Assembly: GCF_001831495.1 (NCBI RefSeq)
Contig: NZ_CP017689.1
Coordinates: 1,798,001-1,862,000 of the forward strand
Direction of reading: 5' to 3'
Length of the DNA: 64,000 nucleotides
Source: Thalassotalea crassostreae
Lineage (GTDB): Bacteria > Pseudomonadota > Gammaproteobacteria > Enterobacterales > Alteromonadaceae
In this document: positions 18,989 through 27,279 of the stretch, one piece after another
Position numbering within the stretch: the stretch's first letter is position 1
Layout of the letters: each line of letters opens with the position of its first letter
Position numbers and translations under genes: made by a program
Notes under the pieces: generated by a model
What the model was told of the DNA's origin: nothing
Database searches by the model: none
What the model saw: the letters and a program-made list of their open reading frames with translations, nothing else

Positions 18989-20380
18989 TTGAAAAAACAG
19001 CATTATTTATTAGCCATTGATTTCGGTACTCAGTCATTACGCGGCGTAATTTTTGATCCTGACGGCAAAGTTGTAGCCATTGAAGTGGTCAAAAATTCAG
19101 TGGAAAATAATCAGAAAATCAATGCCGTTAAACGCTCTCATCAGTGGTATTTAGAGCAACTTGATGCGTTATTTATAAAGCTAAATCAATCAAATGTAGA
19201 CATAACTAAAGTAAAAGCTATATCTTTCACTGTTATTCGCAATACATTGTTATTATTGGATAATAACATGGAGTCCATAGGTTACGCGTTACCTTGGGGC
19301 AGTGGTTTTAATGCCGTAAAGCTGCCAAGACTTAAATGGTATTGGCGACTGGCGTTTTCCCTTGGTGACTTATTTGTCAAAATTACACCGAGCTTACAGG
19401 AAATGCAAAAACGTGCTGCCATAAATACTGTTTGGGCTTCATCACTCAATGACTGGCAGCGAATAAATAAAGTGGCCTTGTTGTCTAGCTTTTTGCATAT
19501 GTCGATAACAGGAAAGTTGATTGATTCAACCGCAAGTACCATTGCTTATTTACCTTTTGATTATAAAAAGGGTCGTTGGTATCAACCTTGGCACTGGAAG
19601 TTTCAGGCGCTAGCGATTAAATCGAGCTGGCTTTATCCTTTAGTTGAACCTGGCACTAACATTGGTACATTAAGTTCAAATGCACTGCAATCAACTAAGC
19701 TAGCTGAAAACGTAAGTGTCATTGCTAGTGGCTCAGATAAAGCCTGTGAGTTATTAGGCTCCGGTTGCATTAACCATGGTGATGTTCATATTAGTTTAGG
19801 TACGGCAATATCTGTCAGTCAGTTAAACCGCAAGTTTATAGGCCCTAAAAGATTCTATCCTGCTTATCCTTCACTTACTGAAGGTTTGTTTATAACGGAA
19901 CAGGCTATTGATAATGGCATGTCGCAAATAAGCACGTTTATTAACCGAAATAAAAACGATATTGAAGCACTTTTTGGCAATAATGATGAAGGCAAGTTAT
20001 CAATTGAAACTCAGTTTGATCGTATATTGCAAGATGTGAATGAAGCTTCAGTTGAACCCTCAATAGAGCCGTCGATTGTGAGCTCTTATAACGCGTTATT
20101 AGATGATATTGTGGAAGAAATAGAGCAATGCCTAAGTCAGGTTTTTGAACGTACTAAGCTAGCTAAAACTCGCATCTATGTTAGTGGCGGAGGCGCTCAG
20201 TCGCCGATATTACTGCAAAAAATAGCGACTAAGTGCCAAGTACAACTTGTTAAACCTAAGTGCACGGAAGCCAGTGCGTTAGGCGCTGCAGTATGCATGG
20301 CGGTGAGCGAAGGGATCTATTCAAGTCAAAGTGAAGCCATCGATAATATGGTTGAAATTGAACAAATGATATCGCCTTAG
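18989..20380 (+). CDS. FGGY-family carbohydrate kinase
   Basis: 463 residues from a TTG start 28 bp after the methyltransferase. An ASKHA-fold sugar kinase: phosphate-1 loop LAIDFGTQSLRGVIFD at residues 8-23, and the C-terminal FGGY domain with YVSGGGAQSPILLQKIA near 393 and EASALGAAVCMA near 430. Closest in style to xylulokinase-like members, but no sugar transport or isomerase genes lie nearby, so the substrate is open. The TTG start has no strong Shine-Dalgarno; no nearby ATG precedes the ATP loop. Confidence 0.85.
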   Translation: MKKQHYLLAIDFGTQSLRGVIFDPDGKVVAIEVVKNSVENNQKINAVKRSHQWYLEQLDALFIKLNQSNVDITKVKAISFTVIRNTLLLLDNNMESIGYALPWGSGFNAVKLPRLKWYWRLAFSLGDLFVKITPSLQEMQKRAAINTVWASSLNDWQRINKVALLSSFLHMSITGKLIDSTASTIAYLPFDYKKGRWYQPWHWKFQALAIKSSWLYPLVEPGTNIGTLSSNALQSTKLAENVSVIASGSDKACELLGSGCINHGDVHISLGTAISVSQLNRKFIGPKRFYPAYPSLTEGLFITEQAIDNGMSQISTFINRNKNDIEALFGNNDEGKLSIETQFDRILQDVNEASVEPSIEPSIVSSYNALLDDIVEEIEQCLSQVFERTKLAKTRIYVSGGGAQSPILLQKIATKCQVQLVKPKCTEASALGAAVCMAVSEGIYSSQSEAIDNMVEIEQMISP

Positions 20381-20555
20381 CTATTTTGTTAAACAAGGTC
20401 GTTTAACGCGATAATTCACCGATCGCTCATTGAAAGCTATAGCGATTAAACGTAATATCAACATTTTATTTTCAATGTTAGTACTGCTAGTGTTTGCCTG
20501 GCAGCTAAATACAAACATAACAACTAGTCCAACAACCATAAGTAAAACAGTGAAT

Positions 20556-21314
20556 ATGCAACGACAAGAATTTGTTCAACTTTTAAATGAGATTATGCAG
20601 CCCGATCGCATTAAAGACTTTTGCCCTAATGGTTTGCAGGTGCAGGGCAGTGATACGGTGAATAAAATTATCACCGGAGTCACCGCATCCCAAGCGTTAA
20701 TAGATGTCGCTATCGAAAAAGGTGCGGATACGATTTTAGTCCACCATGGCTATTTTTGGAAAAATGAATCTTATTGTATCACTGGAATAAAACATAAAAG
20801 AATCAAAGCATTACTAGATAACAATATTAATTTAGTGGCCTATCATTTGCCATTAGATATCCATGAGATGTTAGGAAACAACGTACAATTAGCGAAGTTA
20901 TTAGAAATTGATGTTACCGGGCCATTAGAATTAGGCAACCCAGTGTCGGTGGCGATACAGGGCGAGCTAGAATCAGCAATTTCAGCTGACAGCTTTAACG
21001 CACGTATCAGTGCAGCGCTAAACCGTCCTAGCTTACATATTGCAAGTGCGAGCAACAAGCCTATTAAAACAGTTGCTTGGTGTACTGGCGGCGGCCAAGG
21101 TTATATTGAACTTGCTGCAGAGCAGGGTATTGATGCATTTATCAGTGGCGAAGTATCTGAGCAAACTACACATATTGCCCGGGAAATGGATATTCATTTC
21201 TTCGCCGCAGGTCATCATGCAACGGAGCGTTATGGCGCAAAAGCGTTAGGTCAATACCTTAGTGATAATCACGGTTTTGATGTTGAGTTTGTTGACATAG
21301 ACAATCCAGTTTAA
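20556..21314 (+). CDS. Nif3-like dinuclear metal-centre protein (YbgI family)
   Basis: 252 residues from ATG 20556, close to the E. coli YbgI length (247). Nif3 proteins form toroidal hexamers with two metals per subunit; they are often listed as GTP cyclohydrolase I type 2, but the function is unproven. Metal ligands are visible in LVHHGYFW, AYHLPLDIH and the C-terminal GHHATERYGAKALG. The frame stays open upstream to a TTG at 20430, which would add 42 residues with a hydrophobic stretch (ILFSMLVLLVFAW). That is atypical for the family, so I chose the internal ATG, although neither start has a clear ribosome site. Confidence 0.85.
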   Translation: MQRQEFVQLLNEIMQPDRIKDFCPNGLQVQGSDTVNKIITGVTASQALIDVAIEKGADTILVHHGYFWKNESYCITGIKHKRIKALLDNNINLVAYHLPLDIHEMLGNNVQLAKLLEIDVTGPLELGNPVSVAIQGELESAISADSFNARISAALNRPSLHIASASNKPIKTVAWCTGGGQGYIELAAEQGIDAFISGEVSEQTTHIAREMDIHFFAAGHHATERYGAKALGQYLSDNHGFDVEFVDIDNPV

Positions 21315-21376
21315 AGCTTAGCCCTTAAACCTTAAAGCAAGGCTTAAATTAGAGGTTTAGAATAATTTTACTCAAT

Positions 21377-21407
21377 AAAAAAGGAATGATTTAGTCATTC
21401 CTTTTTT
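21377..21407. terminator. Bidirectional terminator
   Basis: A perfect 13-bp stem AAAAAAGGAATGA / TCATTCCTTTTTT with loop TTTAG, between the convergent Nif3-family gene and elyC. Confidence 0.93.
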
Positions 21408-21432
21408 AGTTTCTGATAAATGCTATTTATCT

Positions 21433-22206
21433 CTATGATTTTAACCACTGCCACAGTCTACCAAGATATTCGTACCATGCGGTTTGACTCTTATGTAAAT
21501 TGCTTGGGGAAGGAAAATAGTCCTGCCAGCTGCCAGAATCTATCGCATGCTTAACATAAAAGCCTGTAGGCGCTGCAATCGGGTTTAACCCTTGTTGTTC
21601 AAAATAAGTCATAGCTCGGGGCATATGATTGGCATTAGTGACTAAAGCAAAACGTTTACCTTTAAGTCGAATAGACAAAAACAATGCTTCGTCTTCAGTG
21701 TCATACGCTCTATCGTCAGCGATAATACGGCGGCGATCAAAACCAAGCTCTACAGCCGCTTGTTTAACCGCCATAGCATTAGACTGTTGATCGTATATTG
21801 CCGCACCAGAAGTGATTATCATCGCTTCAGGGTGAAGTTTAGCGATACGCAGGCCTTCGGTTAATCGCTGCAAAGAACAAACTTTAAGTTGTTGCGTTGG
21901 TTTAAGAGTAATATCGGTGGTATGGCCACAACCTAAAACCACAATGTAATCGAGTTTACCGTTGGTATTGCGCTGAGCGCTTTTGTCATACACAGGGTAG
22001 TATTCGAGTGGCTCTATTATCCTATCGGCAACAGGAGCGAACGAAAGCGTAAATAATATCACTGTCGCAGTGACAAGTGCTATTCGGCTAATTCTAGGCA
22101 ATCGATTAAGTAGCAATAAACTCAATACCATCAGTAATAATACAAGGGGTAAAGGCATGAGTAATTGCCCGATTAACTTTTTCAGAAAAAATAAGTCCAT
22201 TGCCAT
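21433..22206 (-). CDS. elyC: ElyC/SanA/YdcF-family envelope biogenesis factor
   Basis: 257 residues, like E. coli ElyC (259). Two N-terminal membrane helices (about 13-33 and 38-58) are followed by a DUF218 domain. The DUF218 domain shows DYIVVLGCGH, RLTEGLRIAKLHPEAMIITSGA, DTEDEAL and VTNANHMPRAMTYFEQQGLNPIAAP. It ends YEYLGRLWQWLKS, which closely parallels ElyC. In E. coli, ElyC is needed for normal peptidoglycan assembly at low temperature, probably through lipid-carrier use. Upstream lies the long lysC leader on the opposite strand. Confidence 0.92.
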   Translation of the reverse strand: MAMDLFFLKKLIGQLLMPLPLVLLLMVLSLLLLNRLPRISRIALVTATVILFTLSFAPVADRIIEPLEYYPVYDKSAQRNTNGKLDYIVVLGCGHTTDITLKPTQQLKVCSLQRLTEGLRIAKLHPEAMIITSGAAIYDQQSNAMAVKQAAVELGFDRRRIIADDRAYDTEDEALFLSIRLKGKRFALVTNANHMPRAMTYFEQQGLNPIAAPTGFYVKHAIDSGSWQDYFPSPSNLHKSQTAWYEYLGRLWQWLKS

Positions 22207-22401
22207 CTCTTTTAATTATTAGTTTAAGGGGCTATATCACACTAATTATAAACAGTTACTCAGCATACTTAAACAGTCGATTTATTAGGGTAATCTGTAA
22301 AATTTAGAATAAAGTCTAAACGCAGTCAGTCATAATTTTCTTTCGTTTACCAAAATTAACAAATAATTAGCAAAATTTAATGACTAAGCGTGCAATCGCT
22401 G
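22207..22401. other. Intergenic region between elyC and the lysC promoter
   Basis: AT-rich, 195 bp. It carries the start region of elyC on the - strand and sequence upstream of the lysC promoter. No ORF or repeat of note was seen. Confidence 0.4.
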
Positions 22402-22430
22402 TTGCTTTTAATATTGAAATAAGTTTTAAT
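22402..22430 (+). promoter_or_regulatory. Candidate sigma-70 promoter for the lysC leader
   Basis: TTGCTT (22402-22407), a 17-bp spacer, then TTTAAT (22425-22430). It would start the transcript about 60 bases before the riboswitch aptamer. A fair match only. Confidence 0.35.
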
Positions 22431-22497
22431 GGCTCCGTTGTTATTAGAGTTTTTGCTCAAACAGGTGTTTTAACTGTTTCAGCATTACCATACAACA

Positions 22498-22657
22498 CCA
22501 GAAGAGGTTGCATTAGCCAGGTAAATAGTTTGAGGGCCACACCCTAAGACAACTATGGAGGGGGACTAATGCCGAGAATGTGCAATTGTGGAGTTGTAAC
22601 GTTCGGTCAGTTAGGTTGAATCCTAATGACTGTCACCAAATGGTGGAGAGCTTCTGG
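22498..22657 (+). ncRNA. Lysine riboswitch (L box)
   Basis: About 160 nt upstream of lysC. Helix P1 is seen directly, CCAGAAG (22498-22504) with CTTCTGG (22651-22657). Conserved family blocks lie inside: AGAGGTTGC at the 5' side, GGGGGACTAATGCCGA in the middle, GACTGTCACC and GGTGGAGAGCTTCTGG at the 3' side. The RNA binds lysine and lowers aspartokinase expression when lysine is plentiful. No U-tailed terminator is evident between aptamer and lysC (22658-22805), so control by hiding the ribosome site is more likely than attenuation. Confidence 0.93.
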
Positions 22658-22805
22658 CTGAAGAAACACTTAGATAGATGGTTTTGTTCTAAAGCTATTT
22701 GTTTTACTGCCTATCAGTCACGCTCTTCCTTATGTATTATGCCAAGTTACTAAATTAATCAAAAGTATTGGTATTAGAAGTTATATGCTTTAGGGAGAAT
22801 ATCCA

Positions 22806-24158
22806 ATGTCAAATGTTGCGCTTACAGTTGCTAAGTTCGGTGGAACCAGTGTCGCCGATCATCCAGCCATGCTTCGCTGTGCACAAATTATTAAATCACA
22901 ACCAGAAACCCGTTTGGTTGTCGTCTCAGCAAGTGCCGGGGTAACAAATCATTTAGTTACCTTGTCACAACAATCGCTCTCTTTAGAGGAGCGCAGTGAT
23001 ATTATTGAAAATATCCGCACAATCCAAAAGAATATTACCCAACATTTAGCGGATGAAGAGCCTCTAAATGTTCAAATTGAAGACGTGTTAAGCAATTTAA
23101 CGGATTTGGCAACGCAACAAAATACGCTACAAACTGCGCAAATAGGCGATGCTATCTTGTCTTGTGGTGAGCAAATGAGCTCTATACTGTTTGCCGCAGT
23201 GTTAAGAAGTATTGATGTAGATGGCGCTGCATTTGATGTCCGTGACGTTATGCGCACTAACAGCTTATATGGAAAAGCTGTTGTTGATTTAGACGAGTTA
23301 TCAAATAATTGTGAACAGTTTTTAAGCCCGTTATTAGCAAAGCAAGTGATTGTAACTCAAGGCTTTATCGGCCGTGATGGTCTAGGTAACACAACAACAC
23401 TTGGGCGCGGCGGCTCTGACTATTCTGCAGCTCTATTAGCAGAAGCTACTCGCGCAACAAACCTAGCAATATGGACCGATGTCGTAGGTATTTTTACAAC
23501 CGATCCACGTATTGCAAGCTCAGCGCGTGCTATCCCTGAGATAAGCTTTGGTGAAGCAGCCGAAATGGCAACGTTTGGTGCGAAGATTTTACACCCTGCA
23601 ACGCTAATTCCTGCGATGCGTAGTTCTATTCCTGTTTTTGTTGGCTCATCTCGCGAGCCTGAAGCTGGTGGTACCCAGATCCGTCAACAGGTTGATTCTA
23701 AACCGACTTATCGTTCGATCGCGGTAAGAAAAGAACAGACTCTTGTTACCGTTAAAAGCCCTGCGATGTTACATGCTAGCGGTTTCTTAGCAAAAGTATT
23801 CTCAATCTTAGCTAAGCATGAGCTGAGCGTTGACTTAATCACGACTTCTGAAATTTCAGTTGCGTTAACTTTTGATAATCCTACAGGTTCAACACAAGCG
23901 CTAATTAATAAAGCGGTTGTTGAAGAGCTCGAACAGCTTTGTGAAGTTTCGGTAGAGCATGGGCTAAGTTTGATCGCGATTGTTGGTAATGGTTTAGATC
24001 GCTCGTCGGGTCTAGGTAGCAGCATATTTAACAACATTGAAGACATTAACATCCGTCTTATATGTCATGGCGCAAGTGCCAATAACTTATGTTTCTTGGT
24101 GAATGAAAACGATGCAAATAATGTCGTTGAAACTCTTCACGATAAACTGTTTGTTTAG
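22806..24158 (+). CDS. lysC: Lysine-sensitive aspartate kinase III
   Basis: 450 residues, the length of E. coli LysC. It phosphorylates aspartate, the entry step to lysine, threonine and methionine. The kinase domain opens with VAKFGGTSVAD and includes TQGFIGRD and TTTLGRGGSDYSAALLA (about 195-212). Two ACT-type regulatory domains follow (about 300-450, with ASGFLAKVFSILAKHELSVDLITTSE). A monofunctional enzyme with no fused homoserine dehydrogenase. It is regulated at the RNA level by the lysine riboswitch upstream and probably allosterically through the ACT domains. Confidence 0.96.
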   Translation: MSNVALTVAKFGGTSVADHPAMLRCAQIIKSQPETRLVVVSASAGVTNHLVTLSQQSLSLEERSDIIENIRTIQKNITQHLADEEPLNVQIEDVLSNLTDLATQQNTLQTAQIGDAILSCGEQMSSILFAAVLRSIDVDGAAFDVRDVMRTNSLYGKAVVDLDELSNNCEQFLSPLLAKQVIVTQGFIGRDGLGNTTTLGRGGSDYSAALLAEATRATNLAIWTDVVGIFTTDPRIASSARAIPEISFGEAAEMATFGAKILHPATLIPAMRSSIPVFVGSSREPEAGGTQIRQQVDSKPTYRSIAVRKEQTLVTVKSPAMLHASGFLAKVFSILAKHELSVDLITTSEISVALTFDNPTGSTQALINKAVVEELEQLCEVSVEHGLSLIAIVGNGLDRSSGLGSSIFNNIEDINIRLICHGASANNLCFLVNENDANNVVETLHDKLFV

Positions 24159-24174
24159 TTAAAAGCACTTGAAA

Positions 24175-24202
24175 AAAAAGCCCTGATTTATCAGGGCTTT
24201 TT
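24175..24202 (+). terminator. Rho-independent terminator after lysC
   Basis: AAAAAGCCCTGAT / ATCAGGGCTTTTT with a 2-base TT turn (effectively a 4-base loop). It starts 16 bases after the stop. Confidence 0.93.
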
Positions 24203-24234
24203 AGTTAGATATGTCCCGCCCTGAAATAGGTTTA

Positions 24235-25383
24235 TTACTTGATTGGGTAGACGTATTTCAACCACGCCATCATTCTAATTAAAATTCTACGTACTACTGA
24301 AACATGCAATATGTCATTTTCGGTGTTAATAACAACGGCTTGCCCTTGTACACCAAGAGGCAAGTTATAATCGTTTAAATCTTCATCCAATTCGATTATA
24401 CCAATAACGAAACCATGCTTTGCAATCATACTCGCAGGCATCAACGAACCATAAGCCTGAATTTGACCTTCAGCCATCGCAGGTAACAAGCTAACAAAAG
24501 TACCGGTAAACACTTTTCCAGGAACCGCGTCTAAAACGACTTCAGCTGGCATACCTTCTTCTAAACGCAATAATGAATTTTGAAAAAACACACCAGCAAT
24601 TTGACGTTTTTCTGTCGGAATAAAGCTCATTACTGGCGCTAAAGGTAGTTGCGATGCTCTGGTACCAGGTCTAATAGCAATTTGAGTTGGAATACCGTCA
24701 ACTGGTGCACGAATGAAAGTACGCTCGTAATTAAGCTTTGCATCATCTCTTACCGCTTGCAGTTGCGCGACGGCGGTATTTTCGCCGAGTATTTTTGATT
24801 CGGTCACTAATTTTAGGCGACGTTGTTCAGATTTTGCGGTAGCTAATGTTGCTTCTGCTGATTTAAATCGACTTAGTTTGTTATCAAGCTCTTGTTGGGT
24901 AAAAGGCGAATTTGCACCGGCTGATTTATGGCCTTGCTGTACTCGATCATTTTCAGTTTTTGCTCTATTGTATTCGGCTTGTGCTTTTTGCACTTGCGAG
25001 GTAGCTGCGACTAATGATTCATCTTTTTGCAAAACTGCATTTTTGGCTTCAGCTAGGGCAGCTTCGGCTTGTTGTAATGCAATTTTTTGTTTTGTGTTTT
25101 CAAGAGTGAATAACAGTTCGCCTTTTTTCACTTCAATGTTTGGCTGTACATCAACGGTGGCAACGGTTCCAGTTACTTGCGGAACAATAGGAATAGTGAC
25201 AAAAACATCCTTCGCATATTTCGCGTAAGGGTGGTTGTAATTCATCAATAAAAGCAGGCCGGCGAGAATAAAAATGCCACCAAGAACTGCCGTAGGTACT
25301 GTCCATTTGTTCAAAGGCAATTTAAATATTTTGAAAATGGCGATACAAAAAGCGGTATAGGTAAGAATAATAAGTAAGTCCAT
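24235..25383 (-). CDS. HlyD-family membrane fusion protein, YiaV-like
   Basis: 382 residues. Two hydrophobic segments near the N-terminus (about 3-20 and 30-50) precede a periplasmic adaptor: a biotinyl-lipoyl-like half (VTGTVATVDVQPNIEVKKGELLFTLE), a long coiled coil (about 105-190, Ala/Lys/Glu-rich) and the second lipoyl half (IRAPVDGIPTQIAIRPGTRA). The stop-start overlap with a DUF3302 gene reproduces the E. coli yiaV-yiaW pair. It probably works with an inner-membrane partner in export or envelope function; the cargo is unknown. Confidence 0.9.
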   Translation of the reverse strand: MDLLIILTYTAFCIAIFKIFKLPLNKWTVPTAVLGGIFILAGLLLLMNYNHPYAKYAKDVFVTIPIVPQVTGTVATVDVQPNIEVKKGELLFTLENTKQKIALQQAEAALAEAKNAVLQKDESLVAATSQVQKAQAEYNRAKTENDRVQQGHKSAGANSPFTQQELDNKLSRFKSAEATLATAKSEQRRLKLVTESKILGENTAVAQLQAVRDDAKLNYERTFIRAPVDGIPTQIAIRPGTRASQLPLAPVMSFIPTEKRQIAGVFFQNSLLRLEEGMPAEVVLDAVPGKVFTGTFVSLLPAMAEGQIQAYGSLMPASMIAKHGFVIGIIELDEDLNDYNLPLGVQGQAVVINTENDILHVSVVRRILIRMMAWLKYVYPIK

Positions 25384-25739
25384 TATTTGTCTCCGCTCTC
25401 TAATTTAGCCGAATCTACGTTGTCCGTTGATTGTTGCTTCAGCAACTTTAGTTCAGCTCCCAATTCATCAATCTTCTTATTCAATTTGTTAAATTCTTCT
25501 TCTTTTTTTAAATCTGCACCATGAAAAGCTTTACGGTTAAGGGTTGCCCATATCCATAAAAACGGCCAGATAGCGCCCAATGTAAATAAACTTATCCATC
25601 CAGCGACATGAATCGCATCTTGTTGTGGGTGATTTCTTTTTACGGCAATTTCGTAAGGAATATCATGAATGACGATGATGCCGTAAAAAATAAAAATAAA
25701 TACAAAGAAAACCAAGAATAATGCAAAGTACTCCAACAT
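25383..25739 (-). CDS. DUF3302 inner-membrane protein, YiaW-like
   Basis: 118 residues with two membrane helices (about 3-24 and 44-68) and a C-terminal charged coiled-coil tail (KKEEEFNKLNKKIDELGAELKLL). The segment IPYEIAVKRNHPQQDAIHVAGW is the family core. It shares one base with the downstream HlyD-family gene, indicating tight coupling. Likely partner of that protein; molecular role unknown. Confidence 0.9.
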   Translation of the reverse strand: MLEYFALFLVFFVFIFIFYGIIVIHDIPYEIAVKRNHPQQDAIHVAGWISLFTLGAIWPFLWIWATLNRKAFHGADLKKEEEFNKLNKKIDELGAELKLLKQQSTDNVDSAKLESGDK

Positions 25740-25748
25740 AAATAACTC

Positions 25749-26231
25749 CTAGCCTAATAATTTTACTATGTGTTTTTCTATCTTTTCAGGCTTATCAATA
25801 CTGCCAAACCTTTTGACAACAGAACCGTCACGATTAACCAAAAATTTAGTGAAATTCCATTTGATTGATTTGCTGCCTAATACGCCTTTTGCTTGGTTAG
25901 TAAGGTAATCAAATAACGGGTCGGCACTCGGGCCATTAACATCTACTTTCGAAAAAAGATCGAAGCTTATATTAAAGTTTAGATCACAAAATCCTTTAAT
26001 TTCTTCATCACTACCTTTTTCTTGTTTACCAAATTGATTACACGGAAATGCTAACACTTCCAATCCTTGGTCCTTATAGCTTTGATAAAGTGTTTCTATA
26101 CCGGCATATTGAGGAGTAAAGCCACATGCGCTGGCAGTATTAACGATTAATAAAACTTTGCCTTGGTAGTTAGCTAAGGGGATATTGTCACCTTTATTAT
26201 TAACCACATTAAAGTCATAAATATTTGTCAT
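25749..26231 (-). CDS. Glutathione peroxidase (BtuE/Gpx type)
   Basis: 160 residues. Thioredoxin fold. The peroxidatic residue is Cys (not Sec) in NTASACGFTPQY near residue 36, with the Gln of LAFPCNQFGKQE and the Trp-Asn of IKWNFTKFLV completing the catalytic tetrad. It reduces hydrogen and lipid peroxides; bacterial members often prefer thioredoxin to glutathione. It lies 9 bp upstream of the DUF3302 gene, so the three - strand genes may be one transcript. Confidence 0.93.
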   Translation of the reverse strand: MTNIYDFNVVNNKGDNIPLANYQGKVLLIVNTASACGFTPQYAGIETLYQSYKDQGLEVLAFPCNQFGKQEKGSDEEIKGFCDLNFNISFDLFSKVDVNGPSADPLFDYLTNQAKGVLGSKSIKWNFTKFLVNRDGSVVKRFGSIDKPEKIEKHIVKLLG

Positions 26232-26307
26232 AACAGCCTTATTTATTATTTATATTATTGTTAGACTAGCAGCATATTATTAGTAAATATACGCTCTGGA
26301 ATGAATT

Positions 26308-27180
26308 ATGAAAAAAATTGCTTTTATTGGTCTTGGTGTAATGGGTTACCCGATGGCGAAACACTTAGTTAACAATGGCTATCAAGTAACCGTTTATAAT
26401 CGAACAGTTACTAAAGCTAAGCAATGGGCAGAAGAGTGTTCGGCAAATTTTGCAAACACACCAAAAGAAGCATCAATTGATGCTGATATTGTTTTTGCTT
26501 GTGTTGGCAACGACGATGACGTTAGACAAGTCGCGTTAGGTGAAGATGGTATATTTGCTGGCTTAAAACCAGGTGGTGTTTTTGTTGATCATACAACAGC
26601 CTCGGCAGAGCTTGCACGGGAATTAAATGATATTGCCATCGCACAAGATAAACACTTTATTGATGCGCCAGTGTCAGGCGGTCAAGCAGGCGCTGAAAAT
26701 GGCCAACTTACGGTTATGTGTGGCGGTGAGCAAGAAACCTTTGAAAAAGTTCAGCCGGTTATGGCGGCATTTGCTAAGTTTAGTCAATTAATGGGGCCTG
26801 TCGGCAATGGTCAAATCGCGAAAATGGCAAACCAGATTTGTATTGCTGGCGTTGTTCAGGGCTTAAGTGAAGCATTGAATTTTGCACAGCGAGCAGGTCT
26901 TGATGCAGATAAATTGGTTGAAACTATTTCAAAAGGCGCTGCAGGCAGTTGGCAAATGGAGAATCGCTATAAAACCATGTATGCCGGCGAATATGATTTT
27001 GGTTTTGCTGTTGATTGGATGCGTAAAGACCTATCAATCGCTTTTAACGAAGCCAAAAAACATGACGCAGAGTTACCAATGACTGAAATGGTTGATGGAT
27101 TTTATGAGCAAGTCCAACAAAACGGCGGCAATCGTTGGGATACGTCAAGTCTGATTTCTCTACTGAAAGCCAAAGACTAG
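26308..27180 (+). CDS. NAD(P)-dependent beta-hydroxyacid dehydrogenase (GlxR/3-HIBDH family)
   Basis: 290 residues. A Rossmann domain with the dinucleotide loop GLGVMGYPMAKHL at residues 8-20, the substrate-binding DAPVSGGQAGAENGQLTVM near 119 and the catalytic Lys in GNGQIAKMANQI near 171. The family includes tartronate semialdehyde reductase, 3-hydroxyisobutyrate and gamma-hydroxybutyrate dehydrogenases. Nothing nearby fixes the substrate. Monocistronic, divergent from gpx. Confidence 0.9.
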   Translation: MKKIAFIGLGVMGYPMAKHLVNNGYQVTVYNRTVTKAKQWAEECSANFANTPKEASIDADIVFACVGNDDDVRQVALGEDGIFAGLKPGGVFVDHTTASAELARELNDIAIAQDKHFIDAPVSGGQAGAENGQLTVMCGGEQETFEKVQPVMAAFAKFSQLMGPVGNGQIAKMANQICIAGVVQGLSEALNFAQRAGLDADKLVETISKGAAGSWQMENRYKTMYAGEYDFGFAVDWMRKDLSIAFNEAKKHDAELPMTEMVDGFYEQVQQNGGNRWDTSSLISLLKAKD

Positions 27181-27240
27181 AACAAGAATTTAATAAAAAA
27201 GCTAAAGATAAAAGTTAAAGACTGTTAAATACAATAAATT

Positions 27241-27279
27241 GAGCAAAAATAATCAATCGTATTATTTTTGCTCTTTTTT
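27241..27279. terminator. Terminator at the convergent dehydrogenase/sbcB ends
   Basis: GAGCAAAAATAAT (27241-27253) pairs with ATTATTTTTGCTC (27261-27273), followed by six T residues on the + strand. The right arm contains the sbcB stop codon. Confidence 0.88.

Noticed and set aside
20430..20555. N-terminal membrane extension of the Nif3-family protein from a TTG
   Set aside because: No ribosome site, and the family is soluble with its conserved start at the internal ATG.
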